DNA of 61,185 nucleotides from SYIM01 sp041182885 (GCA_049423065.1 JBMSQB010000014.1:1-61185), one strand, 5' to 3'; counted from the first letter of the stretch, positions 27,200 through 36,077 are shown. The notes: generated by a model from the letters alone, not told the origin. Numbers and translations: made by a program.

Positions 27200-27994
27200 A
27201 TGGACAACTCCCCAGTACTTGCCTCGGTTGACGCCCGGGGCGTGGCCACGCTCACGCTCAACCGACCCGAGGTTGGCAATGCCTACGACGCTGCACTGAT
27301 CGCAGCAGCCACCACCGGCCTCGATGCGTTGCGCCGTCGAACGGATCTGCGGGTGCTGGTGATCCGCGGCGAGGGCCGGCATTTCCAGGCGGGTGCCGAC
27401 CTCGCCTGGCTGGAGTCGGTTCGCCAGCAATCGCCCGCCGACAATGTGCAGGCCTCGCACGCGGTTGCCGACCTCATGCGTCAACTGAACCACCTGCCGC
27501 TTCCCACCGTGGCGCTGGTGCAGGGAGCGTGTTTCGGCGGGGGCACCGGACTGATCGCGTCATGTGACATCGTGATCGGCGCCGACAACGCCCGGTTCTC
27601 CATCGCCGAAACCCGCTGGGGCATGATGGCGGGCATCATCATTCCGCAGTTGAATGACGCGATCAGCGTGCGGCAGGTGCGCCGTTATGCACTCACGGGC
27701 GAGCGCTTTGATGCAGCCGAGGCGCTTCGAATCGGACTCCTGCATCAGGTCGTGCCGCTCGCCGATCTTGAGGCTGCTGGAGAGCGCATCGTGGACGCGC
27801 TGCTTCAGAACGCGCCGCACGCCAATGCCCTCACCAAGCAGGTTGCACTCGAATATGCGTGGTCGGACCTGTCCGAACGCGACTTTGATCGCCTGGTCGA
27901 TCAGCACGCTGCCAAGCGTCAATCCGATGAGGCGCGCGAGGGGCTCGCATCTTTTCATGCCAGGCGCACAGCCGCCTGGTATCCATCGAAGTAA
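27200..27994 (+). CDS. Enoyl-CoA hydratase/isomerase family protein
   Basis: A 264-residue crotonase-fold protein. The oxyanion-hole segments are visible as FQAGADLAWL and GACFGGGTGL, and the second catalytic-type Glu in FSIAETRWGMMAG. It hydrates or isomerises enoyl-CoA esters, or performs a related CoA-ester reaction. It follows the FAH gene and precedes a cupin with an 17-base gap, consistent with one operon. No CoA ligase is nearby, so the activating step must be encoded elsewhere. Confidence 0.9.
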   Translation: MDNSPVLASVDARGVATLTLNRPEVGNAYDAALIAAATTGLDALRRRTDLRVLVIRGEGRHFQAGADLAWLESVRQQSPADNVQASHAVADLMRQLNHLPLPTVALVQGACFGGGTGLIASCDIVIGADNARFSIAETRWGMMAGIIIPQLNDAISVRQVRRYALTGERFDAAEALRIGLLHQVVPLADLEAAGERIVDALLQNAPHANALTKQVALEYAWSDLSERDFDRLVDQHAAKRQSDEAREGLASFHARRTAAWYPSK

Positions 27995-28011
27995 CCCGGA
28001 GGAGCCGCACC

Positions 28012-28434
28012 GTGCAGGACACCGCCTTCAAGCAGAGCCTCATGATCACCCACCTGGAGGACACCAGCTTCGCGCCCCTCCACGCGAACAACGGCGCGCC
28101 CCGGCCCATGTTCCTCTATCGCCAACTGGGCGTCGACAAGGCCACAGGCGGCGCCTACGACGCACATGTCATTCGCGCAGCCCCCGGCGCGAAGCCACCA
28201 ATTGGCGAGCACAAGCACACCGAGCTCGATGTCTTGTTCGTCTACGTCCTGAACGGGTGGGTACGCTTCGGATACGTGGGCCACGGCGAACACACGCTCA
28301 AGGCGGGCGACTGCCACGTCATTCCGCCGGGTCTTTCGCACAGCGTGATCGACTGGTCGCCCGACGTGGAACTCCTCGAAATCACCTCCCCGGCGGAATA
28401 CAAGACCATCGACACCGTCAACGGCGCTGAATGA
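28012..28434 (+). CDS. Cupin domain protein
   Basis: A 140-residue single-domain cupin. Motif 1 metal ligands appear in GEHKHTELDVLFVYVLNG and the motif 2 His in PPGLSHSVIDW. GTG start at 28012 with CCGGAGG about ten bases upstream. Overlaps the next Bug gene as ATGA. Cupins of this size are dioxygenases, isomerases or ligand-sensing proteins; no specific reaction can be assigned. Confidence 0.85.
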   Translation: MQDTAFKQSLMITHLEDTSFAPLHANNGAPRPMFLYRQLGVDKATGGAYDAHVIRAAPGAKPPIGEHKHTELDVLFVYVLNGWVRFGYVGHGEHTLKAGDCHVIPPGLSHSVIDWSPDVELLEITSPAEYKTIDTVNGAE

Positions 28435-29486
28435 AATCAATTTTCAATCGATCCAAAGCATTCACCGGAGTTCCGATGACCCTGTTATCCCGCCCTGGCC
28501 ATGTCAACCGCCGTCGCAGCCTGTTGCGTGCCTCGCTTGCTGCCTCGACCGCCGCGCTGGTCGGCCCGGTCCTGGGCCAATCAGGCTTTCCGTCGCGCCC
28601 CATCCGCATGGTCGTGCCGTTCGCCGCCGGCGGTCCTGCCGACATGATGACGCGTGCGCTCGCCAATGCCCTGGCCACCCAGACCGGCCATCAGTGGGTG
28701 GTCGAAAACCGACCCGGTGCGGGTGGCAACATCGCTGCCGCGCATGTCGCATCTTCGGCGCCTGACGGGCACACGCTGCTGGTCGCGGGCCAGGCCATTC
28801 TTGCCATCAACAAGCCGCTGTTCGGCAAGCTGTCCTACGATCCCGAACGCGACTTCACCTGGATCGGCATGATGGGGAGCCAACCCAACGTCCTGGTCAT
28901 CAACACCGAGGCTGTACCGGTGTCCGACATGAAGGGATTCATTGATCTCGCTCGCGCCCAGCCTGGCAAACTCGCTTACGGTTCAAACGGCGTGGGCTCG
29001 CTCGCACATCTCAAGACCGAGGTCATGGCGCAAATGGCGGGCCTGAAGTTCATTCACGTCCCGTATCAGGGCGCAGCACCCCAGCGCACCGACCTGCTTG
29101 CCGGACGAATCGGCTTCAGCCAGATCGGCGCGTCCGCGGCCATTCCGCTTCTGCAGGGCGAAAAGACCCGTGCGCTCGCCGTCAGCACCGCCAGGCGCTC
29201 TCCCGCGCTGCCGAACGTGCCCACCCTGATCGAGTCGGGTTTTGCCGACCTTGACGTGCCGGTGTGGTTCGCGGCCGTGGCGCACTCGGCCACGCCGGCC
29301 CCGGTGCTTGCCTCGCTGAGACAGGCACTCGCCAGTGCCACAGCCACCGGTGCCTATGGCGCCGAGATGGCCAAGCAGCATGGCAGCGCCGAACAGATCA
29401 GCGTCGAGGCTGCAGAAATCATGCTGGTTCGCGAGCGGCGCATATGGGCAGAGGCCGTAAAAATCACCGGTGCCACCGCTTCCTGA
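28431..29486 (+). CDS. Bug/TctC-family receptor
   Basis: A 351-residue periplasmic receptor. An arginine-rich leader (RRRSLLRASLAAS) resembles a Tat or Sec signal. Bug motifs RMVVPFAAGGPADMMTR, ENRPGAGGNIAAAH and HVPYQGAAPQRTDLLAG follow. The ATG at 28431 overlaps the cupin stop; the ATG at 28476, with an upstream GGAG, is an alternative and would still keep the leader. Fourth Bug gene of the window, again without TctA/TctB partners. Confidence 0.9.
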   Translation: MKSIFNRSKAFTGVPMTLLSRPGHVNRRRSLLRASLAASTAALVGPVLGQSGFPSRPIRMVVPFAAGGPADMMTRALANALATQTGHQWVVENRPGAGGNIAAAHVASSAPDGHTLLVAGQAILAINKPLFGKLSYDPERDFTWIGMMGSQPNVLVINTEAVPVSDMKGFIDLARAQPGKLAYGSNGVGSLAHLKTEVMAQMAGLKFIHVPYQGAAPQRTDLLAGRIGFSQIGASAAIPLLQGEKTRALAVSTARRSPALPNVPTLIESGFADLDVPVWFAAVAHSATPAPVLASLRQALASATATGAYGAEMAKQHGSAEQISVEAAEIMLVRERRIWAEAVKITGATAS

Positions 29487-29490
29487 CATC

Positions 29491-29793
29491 ATGAGCCGCA
29501 CAGGTTTCGCCACGCTGCTCGTCCTGGCTGTCTCGATTCCAGCCGGGGCGCAACAACCGCTGCCAAAGGCAGGCAGTTGCCCAAGCGGCTATCACCAGAG
29601 TGGCAACTACTGCACGCCCAGCTCCGCAAATTCACGCCCAGCCTTGCCGAAGGTCGGCAGTTGCCCGAGTGGCTACCATCAGAGCGGCGACTATTGCCTC
29701 GCAAGCTCCGACAAGTCGCGCCCTGCCGTTCCCAAGCAGGGCAGTTGCCCGAGTGGCTACCATCAAAGCGGCGACTACTGTTTGAAGAACTAG
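29491..29793 (+). CDS. Small secreted protein of three Cys-containing repeats
   Basis: A 100-residue protein with a signal peptide (residues 1-20, cleavage near GAQ) followed by two full 28-residue repeats (24-51, 52-79) and a truncated third (80-100). Each has the core GSCPSGYHQSGxYC, so each carries a Cys pair ten residues apart that could form a disulfide. The DNA repeats (84 bases) have many silent differences, which suggests selection for the protein. Lies between a Bug receptor and an SDR on the same strand. No function can be assigned. Confidence 0.75.
   Translation: MSRTGFATLLVLAVSIPAGAQQPLPKAGSCPSGYHQSGNYCTPSSANSRPALPKVGSCPSGYHQSGDYCLASSDKSRPAVPKQGSCPSGYHQSGDYCLKN
29560..29790 (+). 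repeat. 84-bp coding tandem repeat, 2.75 copies
   Basis: Units 29560-29643, 29644-29727 and 29728-29790 encode the Cys repeats of the small secreted protein. In-frame, with mostly synonymous divergence. Confidence 0.85.
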
Positions 29794-29824
29794 CGATCAT
29801 CGCCCCCCTGTGTAGAGGAAAACC

Positions 29825-30643
29825 GTGCGTTTCAAAGGTAAGGTTGCGCTCATTGCCGGTGCGGGTTCATCCGCGCCCGGATGGAGTAACGGCATGGCAG
29901 CGAGCGTTGCGCTCGCTCGCGAAGGCGCACACATCGCAGCGCTCGACGCCAATCTCGACAACCTTCAACCCACACTCAGCGCGGTTGCCGAAGCCGGTGC
30001 CGAGTGCATACCGCTCATTGCCGACGTCACGCAAAGCGCCTCGCTGAAAGACGCGGTCGATGCCACCCTGGCCCGCTTCGGTCGAATCGACATCCTGTTC
30101 AACAACGTGGGTTTGCAGGCGCTGGGCGGGCCCGAGGAAATCAGCGAAGACACCTGGGATCGGCTGATGAGTGCCAACGTGAAGTCGGTGATGCTTGCCT
30201 GCAAGCATGTGCTGCCCATCATGCGGGGCCAGCGCTCAGGGGTCATCATCAACAATTCATCGCTGGCGGCCATCAGTTTTCTGTATCCGAGCATCGCCTA
30301 CTCCAGCTCGAAAGGCGCGGTGGATGCCTTCACGCGCAACCTCGCGGTGCAGGTTGCCCCTGATGGCATCCGGGTCGTTGCCGTGCGTCCTGGGCTCATG
30401 GCCACCCCCCGGATTACCCAACGGCTCAAGCAGAAGTTCGGCGACGATTTTCACCAGGCACTCGCGGATCGGCATCGCATCGTCCCCATGGGGCGGATGG
30501 GCGACGCCTGGGATGTCGCGCATGCCGTTGCCTTTCTTGCAAGCGACGACGCGCGCTACATCACGGCCACCGAGCTGATCATTGATGGCGGCCTCAGCGC
30601 AAGCGTCATCGGCCAACCCTGGAGCGGTGAGCGCAATCTCTGA
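29825..30643 (+). CDS. SDR-family oxidoreductase
   Basis: A 272-residue classical short-chain dehydrogenase. The coenzyme site is a widened version (AGAGSSAPGWSNGMA) of the usual TGxxxGIG. NNVG, the catalytic Ser in INNSSLAAIS and YSSSK (Tyr-x3-Lys) are present, and the C-terminus has ATELIIDGGLSA. GTG start at 29825 with GAGGAAAACC just before it. NAD(P)-dependent alcohol/ketone conversion is expected; context suggests a catabolic step. Confidence 0.88.
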   Translation: MRFKGKVALIAGAGSSAPGWSNGMAASVALAREGAHIAALDANLDNLQPTLSAVAEAGAECIPLIADVTQSASLKDAVDATLARFGRIDILFNNVGLQALGGPEEISEDTWDRLMSANVKSVMLACKHVLPIMRGQRSGVIINNSSLAAISFLYPSIAYSSSKGAVDAFTRNLAVQVAPDGIRVVAVRPGLMATPRITQRLKQKFGDDFHQALADRHRIVPMGRMGDAWDVAHAVAFLASDDARYITATELIIDGGLSASVIGQPWSGERNL

Positions 30644-30689
30644 GGGCTGCGCTACACTCGCATTCAAACAACACTGACGGAGGAGTTCC

Positions 30690-31877
30690 ATGTCTGTTTT
30701 GCGTACCAGCCTCGCCGCGATCGCGCTCGGTCTTGCAATGCCAGCGCTTGCACAGGACGTCATACGTATCGGCGCCCCGCTGCCCATCACCGGTCCGCTT
30801 TCGCCTGAAGCCATCAAGCAGCAGCGCGGCTACGACCTCTGGGCGGAAACGGCCAACAAGGCTGGCGGTGTGCGGGTTGGTGACCGTCGCATGCGTGTCG
30901 AGATCGTTTATGTCGATTACCAATCGAACACCCCTCGCGCAGTTCAGGCCGCCGAGCGCCTCATCACGCAAGACAAAGTGAACTTCCTGTTCTCGCCCTT
31001 CGGTTCGGGCGCAGCCAAGGCCGCATCCACGGTCTCGGAAAAATATCAGGTGCCCACCATCGCGGCCACCGCGTCATCGGCCCAGGTCTACGACCAGGGC
31101 TACAAATACCTGTTCGGCACTTTCACGCCCAACGACACGCTCACCGAGCCGCTCGCCGACATCGTGAAGGCGCAGGCACCGGGCGTAAACCGGGTTGCCA
31201 TCCTTGCGCGAAACGATCTCTTCCCGCTTGCAATCGCCCAGGAGATGGAGAAATCGGCCAAGGCCCGCGGCATGCGCGTGGTCTATTCAGAGAAGTACGC
31301 CATCGGCACCCTTGATCACGCCTCGGCACTCACCCAGATCAAGGCGCAGGCGCCGCACTGGATCTTTGCAACCGGCTACACCAACGACCTCGTGCTGATG
31401 CGCAAGCAAATGGCTGACCTCAAGATCGAGGCGCCCATCGTCACCATGATCGCCGCCCCCGCCTACCAGGAGTTCATCGATTCGGCTGGCAAGGGCGCAG
31501 AGAACATCACCAGCGCGGCCTGGTGGCATCCGGCCGTCCGCTACAAGGGTACCGACATCTTCGGCACCACCGAGGCCTATGTTCAGGCCTTCAAGGCGAA
31601 ATACCGGGCTGACCCCGATTACGGCGAGGCCTCGGCATCCGCGGCAGGCGCGCTCCTGCAGATGGCCATCGAGAAGGCGGGCACGCTTGATCGACAGAAG
31701 GTCCGCGACGAACTGGCCAATCTCAACGTCACCACGTTCTGGGGGCCGGTGAAGTTTGGTCCCACCGGACAGATCAACTCACTGGTTCCGCCGGTGTTCC
31801 AGATCCAGGGCGCAAAGCCCATCGTGATTCATCCGCCGGAAGTCAAACAAGGCGATCTGCGGCTGGGCGTGCAGTAA
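30690..31877 (+). CDS. Branched-chain amino-acid-type ABC transporter substrate-binding protein
   Basis: A 395-residue periplasmic binding protein of the LivJ/amide-urea type (Peripla_BP_6). Signal peptide ends near PALAQD; then IRIGAPLPITGPLSPEA and QAAERLITQDKVNFLFSPFG. GGAGGAG lies just before the ATG. Homologues in such islands bind aromatic acids, amides or urea derivatives as often as amino acids. It is the first gene of a complete LIV-type importer. Confidence 0.92.
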   Translation: MSVLRTSLAAIALGLAMPALAQDVIRIGAPLPITGPLSPEAIKQQRGYDLWAETANKAGGVRVGDRRMRVEIVYVDYQSNTPRAVQAAERLITQDKVNFLFSPFGSGAAKAASTVSEKYQVPTIAATASSAQVYDQGYKYLFGTFTPNDTLTEPLADIVKAQAPGVNRVAILARNDLFPLAIAQEMEKSAKARGMRVVYSEKYAIGTLDHASALTQIKAQAPHWIFATGYTNDLVLMRKQMADLKIEAPIVTMIAAPAYQEFIDSAGKGAENITSAAWWHPAVRYKGTDIFGTTEAYVQAFKAKYRADPDYGEASASAAGALLQMAIEKAGTLDRQKVRDELANLNVTTFWGPVKFGPTGQINSLVPPVFQIQGAKPIVIHPPEVKQGDLRLGVQ

Positions 31878-31899
31878 CCCGAACCCGTTGCAACACCCC

Positions 31900-31927
31900 G
31901 CTGGCGCCCGCTCTGCGAGGCGCCAGC
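31900..31927 (+). promoter_or_regulatory. Stem-loop between binding protein and permease genes
   Basis: GCTGGCGCC (31900-31908) and GGCGCCAGC (31919-31927) form a perfect 9-bp stem with a 10-base loop. No T-tract follows, so mRNA stabilisation or partial attenuation is more likely than full termination. It parallels the terminator after the other binding-protein gene. Confidence 0.65.
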
Positions 31928-31959
31928 TTCGCGGTCTGCCTGCGTAACACCCATCTTCC

Positions 31960-32826
31960 ATGCTTTATCTCCAGGTTCTTCTGAACGGTCTGGTGCTGGG
32001 CGGCCTGTTCGCCTGTATCGCGGCGGGCTTCTCGCTTGTCTGGGGGGTGTTGAACGTCATCAACATCCTCCACGGGTCGTTCATCGTATTGGGCGCCTAC
32101 GCGGCCTGGTACGGCCACGCCCTGTGGGGCATCCATCCGTTTGTATCCATCCTCCTCGTCGCACCGCTGTTTTTCGCGCTCGGCTACGCCATTCAGTCGG
32201 GTCTCCTCAATCGCGTCATTGCAGCGCCCGTGCTGCTCACCCTCACGCTCACCTTCGGCCTTGACCTCATGCTGTCAAATGCCATGCTGGCAGCGTTCAA
32301 GGCCGACTTCCGAAAGCTCGTACTCGACCCACCACTGGGGGTGCTGAGCGTCGGAAATATTGTGCTGCCGGTTGACCGGCTCGCGGCCATGGCGCTCGCG
32401 CTGCTCCTCACGCTGCTGCTTTATCTGGTGCTGTCGCGCTCGCGAACCGGGCGTGCGATTGTTGCCGTTCGCATGGACCGCGAGGCCGCCTCGCTCATGG
32501 GCGTCAACGTCTATCGAACCTATGCCATCACCTTCGGACTGGGCGCGCTGATGGCGGGTGTCGCAGGTCCCCTCATCGCAATGATCTTTCCCATTTCCCC
32601 ACTCACGGGGCCCGTCTATCTGGGCAAGGCATTCGTCGTGTGCGTGCTGGGCGGATTGGGCAGCGTGCCAGGCGCAATGGTCGGAGGGCTGGTCCTGGGC
32701 GTGGTGGAAAGCTTCGCCGCGCTCTGGTTTGGGCCCGAGCACGCAGTCACCGTGGCTTTTGCCTTGCTGATCGCAATGCTGGTCTTCCGCCCCACGGGTC
32801 TCCTGGGTCGAAAAGGCTATGAGTAA
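31960..32826 (+). CDS. livH: Branched-chain amino-acid-type ABC permease LivH
   Basis: A 288-residue hydrophobic permease beginning LYLQVLLNGLVLGGLFACIA, with about eight membrane segments and the conserved GVNVYRTYAITFGLGALMAG cytoplasmic docking region. Overlaps the LivM gene by eight bases. Forms the membrane channel with LivM. Confidence 0.93.
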   Translation: MLYLQVLLNGLVLGGLFACIAAGFSLVWGVLNVINILHGSFIVLGAYAAWYGHALWGIHPFVSILLVAPLFFALGYAIQSGLLNRVIAAPVLLTLTLTFGLDLMLSNAMLAAFKADFRKLVLDPPLGVLSVGNIVLPVDRLAAMALALLLTLLLYLVLSRSRTGRAIVAVRMDREAASLMGVNVYRTYAITFGLGALMAGVAGPLIAMIFPISPLTGPVYLGKAFVVCVLGGLGSVPGAMVGGLVLGVVESFAALWFGPEHAVTVAFALLIAMLVFRPTGLLGRKGYE

Positions 32827-33784
32827 TCCCGCCATGGCTGCGCTCGATACCGCCGCCCGCCGCGATCTGGGGCTCGCATGCCTTTTGTTCGCACTCATGG
32901 CGCTGCCCCCCTTTCTGGCTGACACCTACATCCTGCGTCTGGGCACCACCATGCTCATGTATGCGGTGTTGGCGCTGTCCTGGAACTTCATCGGTGGCAT
33001 GGCGGGTTATCCGTCGTTTGCCACCGCGGCGTTTTTCGGGCTGGGCGCCTATGCAGGGGGCGTGGCGCAAAAATTCGGGATCGGGATGTGGCTGGCATGG
33101 GGGTTCGCGGGCCTGCTTGCGCTGCTGTTTGCCGCTGCGCTCGGCCTCGCGCTGCTGCGTCTTCGCGGTCACTATTTCGCGATCGCGAGCCTGGTGGTGG
33201 CGGAAGTGCTGCGCGAAATCATCAACTCGGCAACCGATCTGACGGGCGGCGGCATGGGCCTCAATCTGCCGCTTCGCACTGGGCAGTCGGTCGAGCAGCA
33301 GGCAGACTTCTTTTACTGGACCATGCTGGGGCTCGCCGCGGTCGCCATGGCCGCCACCCTCGCGGTTCAGCACGGCCGTCTTGGTTTCGGCCTGCGCTGC
33401 ATCCAGCAAAACGAATCGGCTGCCGACATGCTGGGTGTGAACACCACCGCCACCAAGACATCGGCCTTTGCGCTGTCGGCTGTGTTCACCGGCATTGCCG
33501 GGGCAATCTATGCCTCCTGGGTCAACTACATCGAACCGCCCGATGTGTTCGATGTGCTCTATTCGGTCAAGCCTATCGTCATGGTCCTGCTGGGTGGCGC
33601 AGGATCGGCATTTGGTCCGATCATCGGCGCCGGCGTGTTCCTGGGCCTGGAAGAAATCGTCTGGAGACGCTTCCTCGAAGTCCACTCGGGCGTACTCGGG
33701 CTGCTCATTGTTCTGCTGGTGCTGTTTCTGCCTCGCGGCTTGGCCGGCATCGCGCGGCGTCGGGCGCGGGGCCACACACCATGA
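32819..33784 (+). CDS. livM: Branched-chain amino-acid-type ABC permease LivM
   Basis: A 321-residue permease. Family features include LSWNFIGGMAGYPSFATAAFFGLGAY (seen as ALSWNFIGGMAGYPSF), RGHYFAIASLVVAEVLRE and the docking loop QQNESAADMLGVNTTATK. It overlaps both neighbours (LivH by eight bases, LivG by four), a mark of translational coupling in the operon. Confidence 0.93.
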   Translation: MSNPAMAALDTAARRDLGLACLLFALMALPPFLADTYILRLGTTMLMYAVLALSWNFIGGMAGYPSFATAAFFGLGAYAGGVAQKFGIGMWLAWGFAGLLALLFAAALGLALLRLRGHYFAIASLVVAEVLREIINSATDLTGGGMGLNLPLRTGQSVEQQADFFYWTMLGLAAVAMAATLAVQHGRLGFGLRCIQQNESAADMLGVNTTATKTSAFALSAVFTGIAGAIYASWVNYIEPPDVFDVLYSVKPIVMVLLGGAGSAFGPIIGAGVFLGLEEIVWRRFLEVHSGVLGLLIVLLVLFLPRGLAGIARRRARGHTP

Positions 33785-34536
33785 CCCCGCTTCTCGAATT
33801 GCGCGCGGTGTCGCGCCGCTTTGGTGGACTGGCTGCGGTCAACAACGTGAGCCTGTCCGTGAAGGCCGGCGAAATCATCGGGCTGATCGGACCCAACGGT
33901 GCGGGGAAAACCACCCTGGTGAATGTCATTACCGGTGTGCACCCGGCCTCCAGCGGATCAGTCCTCTTCAACGGGCGCGATGTCACGCGCTTTGCACCGT
34001 GGCAGGCCGCCCGCGCAGGCATCGGCCGAACCTTCCAGATCGTTCAACCCTTTCCCGAACTGACCGTGGTCGAGAACGTCGCCGCGGCAGCGCTCTTTGC
34101 GGGCGGCGCATCCTCCATACGCAACGCGCGAATGCAGGCGCTCGAGCACCTTGAATTCGTGGGGCTCGGCGATTTCGCTGAACGCAGCGCCTCGGCGCTG
34201 ACGCTCGCCATGCGCAAGCGCCTCGAGCTTGCCAAGGGGCTTGCGATGCGCCCCCGGCTTCTGTTGCTCGACGAAGTCAACGCCGGACTCAATTCGTCCG
34301 AAATCAACCAGGCGCTGGCGCTGATCCAGGCGATCGCCGCCCGCGGCATCACCATCCTGATCATCGAGCACCTCATGAAGGTGGTCACATCGCTCTGTTC
34401 CCGGGTGGTCGTGCTTCATCATGGCGAGCTCATCGCCGAGGGCGAGCCGCAGTCGGTCATGCGCGACCCCAAGGTGATCCAGGCCTATCTCGGCAAACGC
34501 TATGCCGCGCAAACCGCTGGAGCCCCACATGGCTGA
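33781..34536 (+). CDS. livG: Branched-chain amino-acid-type ABC ATPase LivG
   Basis: A 251-residue ATPase. Walker A is GPNGAGKTT and Walker B LLLLDEVNAGLN. The signature reads LTLAMRKRLELAK rather than the LSGGQ form; a related LTLG-RKRLE form is known in this subfamily, but the Gly is here replaced by Ala. The start at 33781 overlaps livM by four bases. Energises transport together with LivF. Confidence 0.92.
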   Translation: MTPLLELRAVSRRFGGLAAVNNVSLSVKAGEIIGLIGPNGAGKTTLVNVITGVHPASSGSVLFNGRDVTRFAPWQAARAGIGRTFQIVQPFPELTVVENVAAAALFAGGASSIRNARMQALEHLEFVGLGDFAERSASALTLAMRKRLELAKGLAMRPRLLLLDEVNAGLNSSEINQALALIQAIAARGITILIIEHLMKVVTSLCSRVVVLHHGELIAEGEPQSVMRDPKVIQAYLGKRYAAQTAGAPHG

Positions 34537-35251
34537 GACACTGCTCAGCATCCAGGGACTGCAGTCGGGCTATGGCGACGTGCAGGTGCTGTGGGACGCC
34601 ACCCTCGAGGTTCAAACCGGCAGCATCGCCTGCCTGGTAGGCTCCAACGGCGCGGGTAAAACCACCCTCATGCGGACCTTGTCCGGCTTGGTGCCCACTC
34701 GAGGCGGGAGCATCCACTTCAACGGCGCAAATCTCACGGGCGCAAGCCCCGAAGCGGTGCTCTCAGCAGGCATCGCCCATGTGCCGGAGGGGCGGCGCCT
34801 GTTCTCCGCCATGCCGGTTCGAGACAACCTGCTGATGGGTGCTTATCTCCGGCGCGACGGCGATGCCGCCATTCGCCGTGATCTTGAACGCATGTACGAG
34901 CTGTTTCCGATTCTTGCCTCGCGTGCGGGGCAAAATGCCGGCACCTTGTCGGGCGGCGAACAGCAGATGTGCGCCATTGCCCGCGGCCTCATGGGGTTGC
35001 CCCGCTTGTTGCTCATTGACGAACTGTCGCTGGGCCTTGCGCCCGCGGTGGTGGAGTCGCTCTGCGAAGCCCTGCGCGGGCTGAACGCACAGGGGCTCTC
35101 CATGCTTGTGGTTGAGCAGGACGTTGCCACCGCGCTCGAACTCGCCGACCGGGCCTTCGTGATGGACACCGGCCGCATCACCCGTTCAGGATCCAGTGCG
35201 GAACTGCGAGACGACCCCGCTATCCGCGAGGCGTATCTGGGCGTGGTCTAG
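34529..35251 (+). CDS. livF: Branched-chain amino-acid-type ABC ATPase LivF
   Basis: A 240-residue ATPase with Walker A GSNGAGKTT, a normal signature LSGGEQQM, Walker B LLLIDELSLGLAP and the LivF-typical HVPEGRRLF motif. Overlaps livG by eight bases and ends ten bases before a convergent gene. Its intact signature complements the altered one in LivG. Confidence 0.93.
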   Translation: MAETLLSIQGLQSGYGDVQVLWDATLEVQTGSIACLVGSNGAGKTTLMRTLSGLVPTRGGSIHFNGANLTGASPEAVLSAGIAHVPEGRRLFSAMPVRDNLLMGAYLRRDGDAAIRRDLERMYELFPILASRAGQNAGTLSGGEQQMCAIARGLMGLPRLLLIDELSLGLAPAVVESLCEALRGLNAQGLSMLVVEQDVATALELADRAFVMDTGRITRSGSSAELRDDPAIREAYLGVV

Positions 35252-35261
35252 ACCGGGCACG

Positions 35262-36017
35262 TCAGAGCACAAGCTCCCGGCTGACGCCCCGCATGTCCAT
35301 CTCAAACTCAAGATCAACCACCGGCGGCCGGCAGTATTGCCAGCTCACGCCCGACTCACCCGCCCCGCGGCGCACCAGTTCCGACGCCATCAGTGGGTGA
35401 ATATCGTGCACCGTGTAGACATGCACACCGGTGGTGTCGGCCCACTTCATGCCCAGTTCGCCCATCCGGCGCTCATGCTCGCCCAGCACCCACTGCGCCT
35501 TGGCGAGCAGCCCCGCGGGCGAGGTATCTCCCAGCCGGATGATGTGATCGCGATAATTGCTCTTGCCCTCAGGCGCCTCCGCGGAGCCGGCAATCACAAA
35601 GGCCCCGCGCCCTTCGGGCGCAGCACCGGGAACCGTGTAGGAAAACGCATAAAACGATGGCTCGGCAGGGGCGTTCATCTCGGGACACACATTCGAGCGC
35701 GCTACCGGATTGATGCCGTTCCGATACAAGCCCCAGCGCTCGAGCGTGCCCACATAGACCTCGTTGAACGCTCGAAAACCAGCTTCGGAAAATGGCTCTG
35801 GTGAACGCAGTTCGCATCCGCAGAACGCCGTCATCGGCCGCCCCAGTGCGCGCAGATGCGCCTCAATTGCAGCAAAGCCCTGGGCAAGGGGAACCGGGCG
35901 AAAGAAGCGTGCCCGCTCAATGGTGAAACCCGGGAGCGCCGCGACACCGCAGGAATATTGAAAAACACCGTTCACATAGCGGTAGCCGCCAGGTGCGAAC
36001 TCGGTCACGTTGGACAT
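35262..36017 (-). CDS. Conserved protein of unknown function, possibly RidA-like C-terminal half
   Basis: 251 residues from the ATG at 36017, which has GGAG about eight bases upstream. I do not recognise the family firmly. The C-terminal segment around QWVLGEHERRMGELGMKW, followed by GVHVYTVHDIHP, resembles the helix-strand pattern of RidA/YjgF enamine deaminases, and RidA-like deaminases occur in aminomuconate pathways. The N-terminal half carries the CGCELRSPEPFSEAGFRAFN segment. It lies downstream of the LLM monooxygenase on the same strand, so the two may act in sequence. Function unassigned. Confidence 0.6.
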   Translation of the reverse strand: MSNVTEFAPGGYRYVNGVFQYSCGVAALPGFTIERARFFRPVPLAQGFAAIEAHLRALGRPMTAFCGCELRSPEPFSEAGFRAFNEVYVGTLERWGLYRNGINPVARSNVCPEMNAPAEPSFYAFSYTVPGAAPEGRGAFVIAGSAEAPEGKSNYRDHIIRLGDTSPAGLLAKAQWVLGEHERRMGELGMKWADTTGVHVYTVHDIHPLMASELVRRGAGESGVSWQYCRPPVVDLEFEMDMRGVSRELVL

Positions 36018-36077
36018 TCGAAGACTCCACAACCAGGGTGATGAAATCGACCGGCCCGCGCACCGGCGGGCAGCTGG

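Noticed and set aside
29560..29790. Regular repeats that could suggest a CRISPR or satellite array
   Set aside because: Units are contiguous, in-frame and differ mainly at silent positions; there are no unique spacers. They encode protein repeats.
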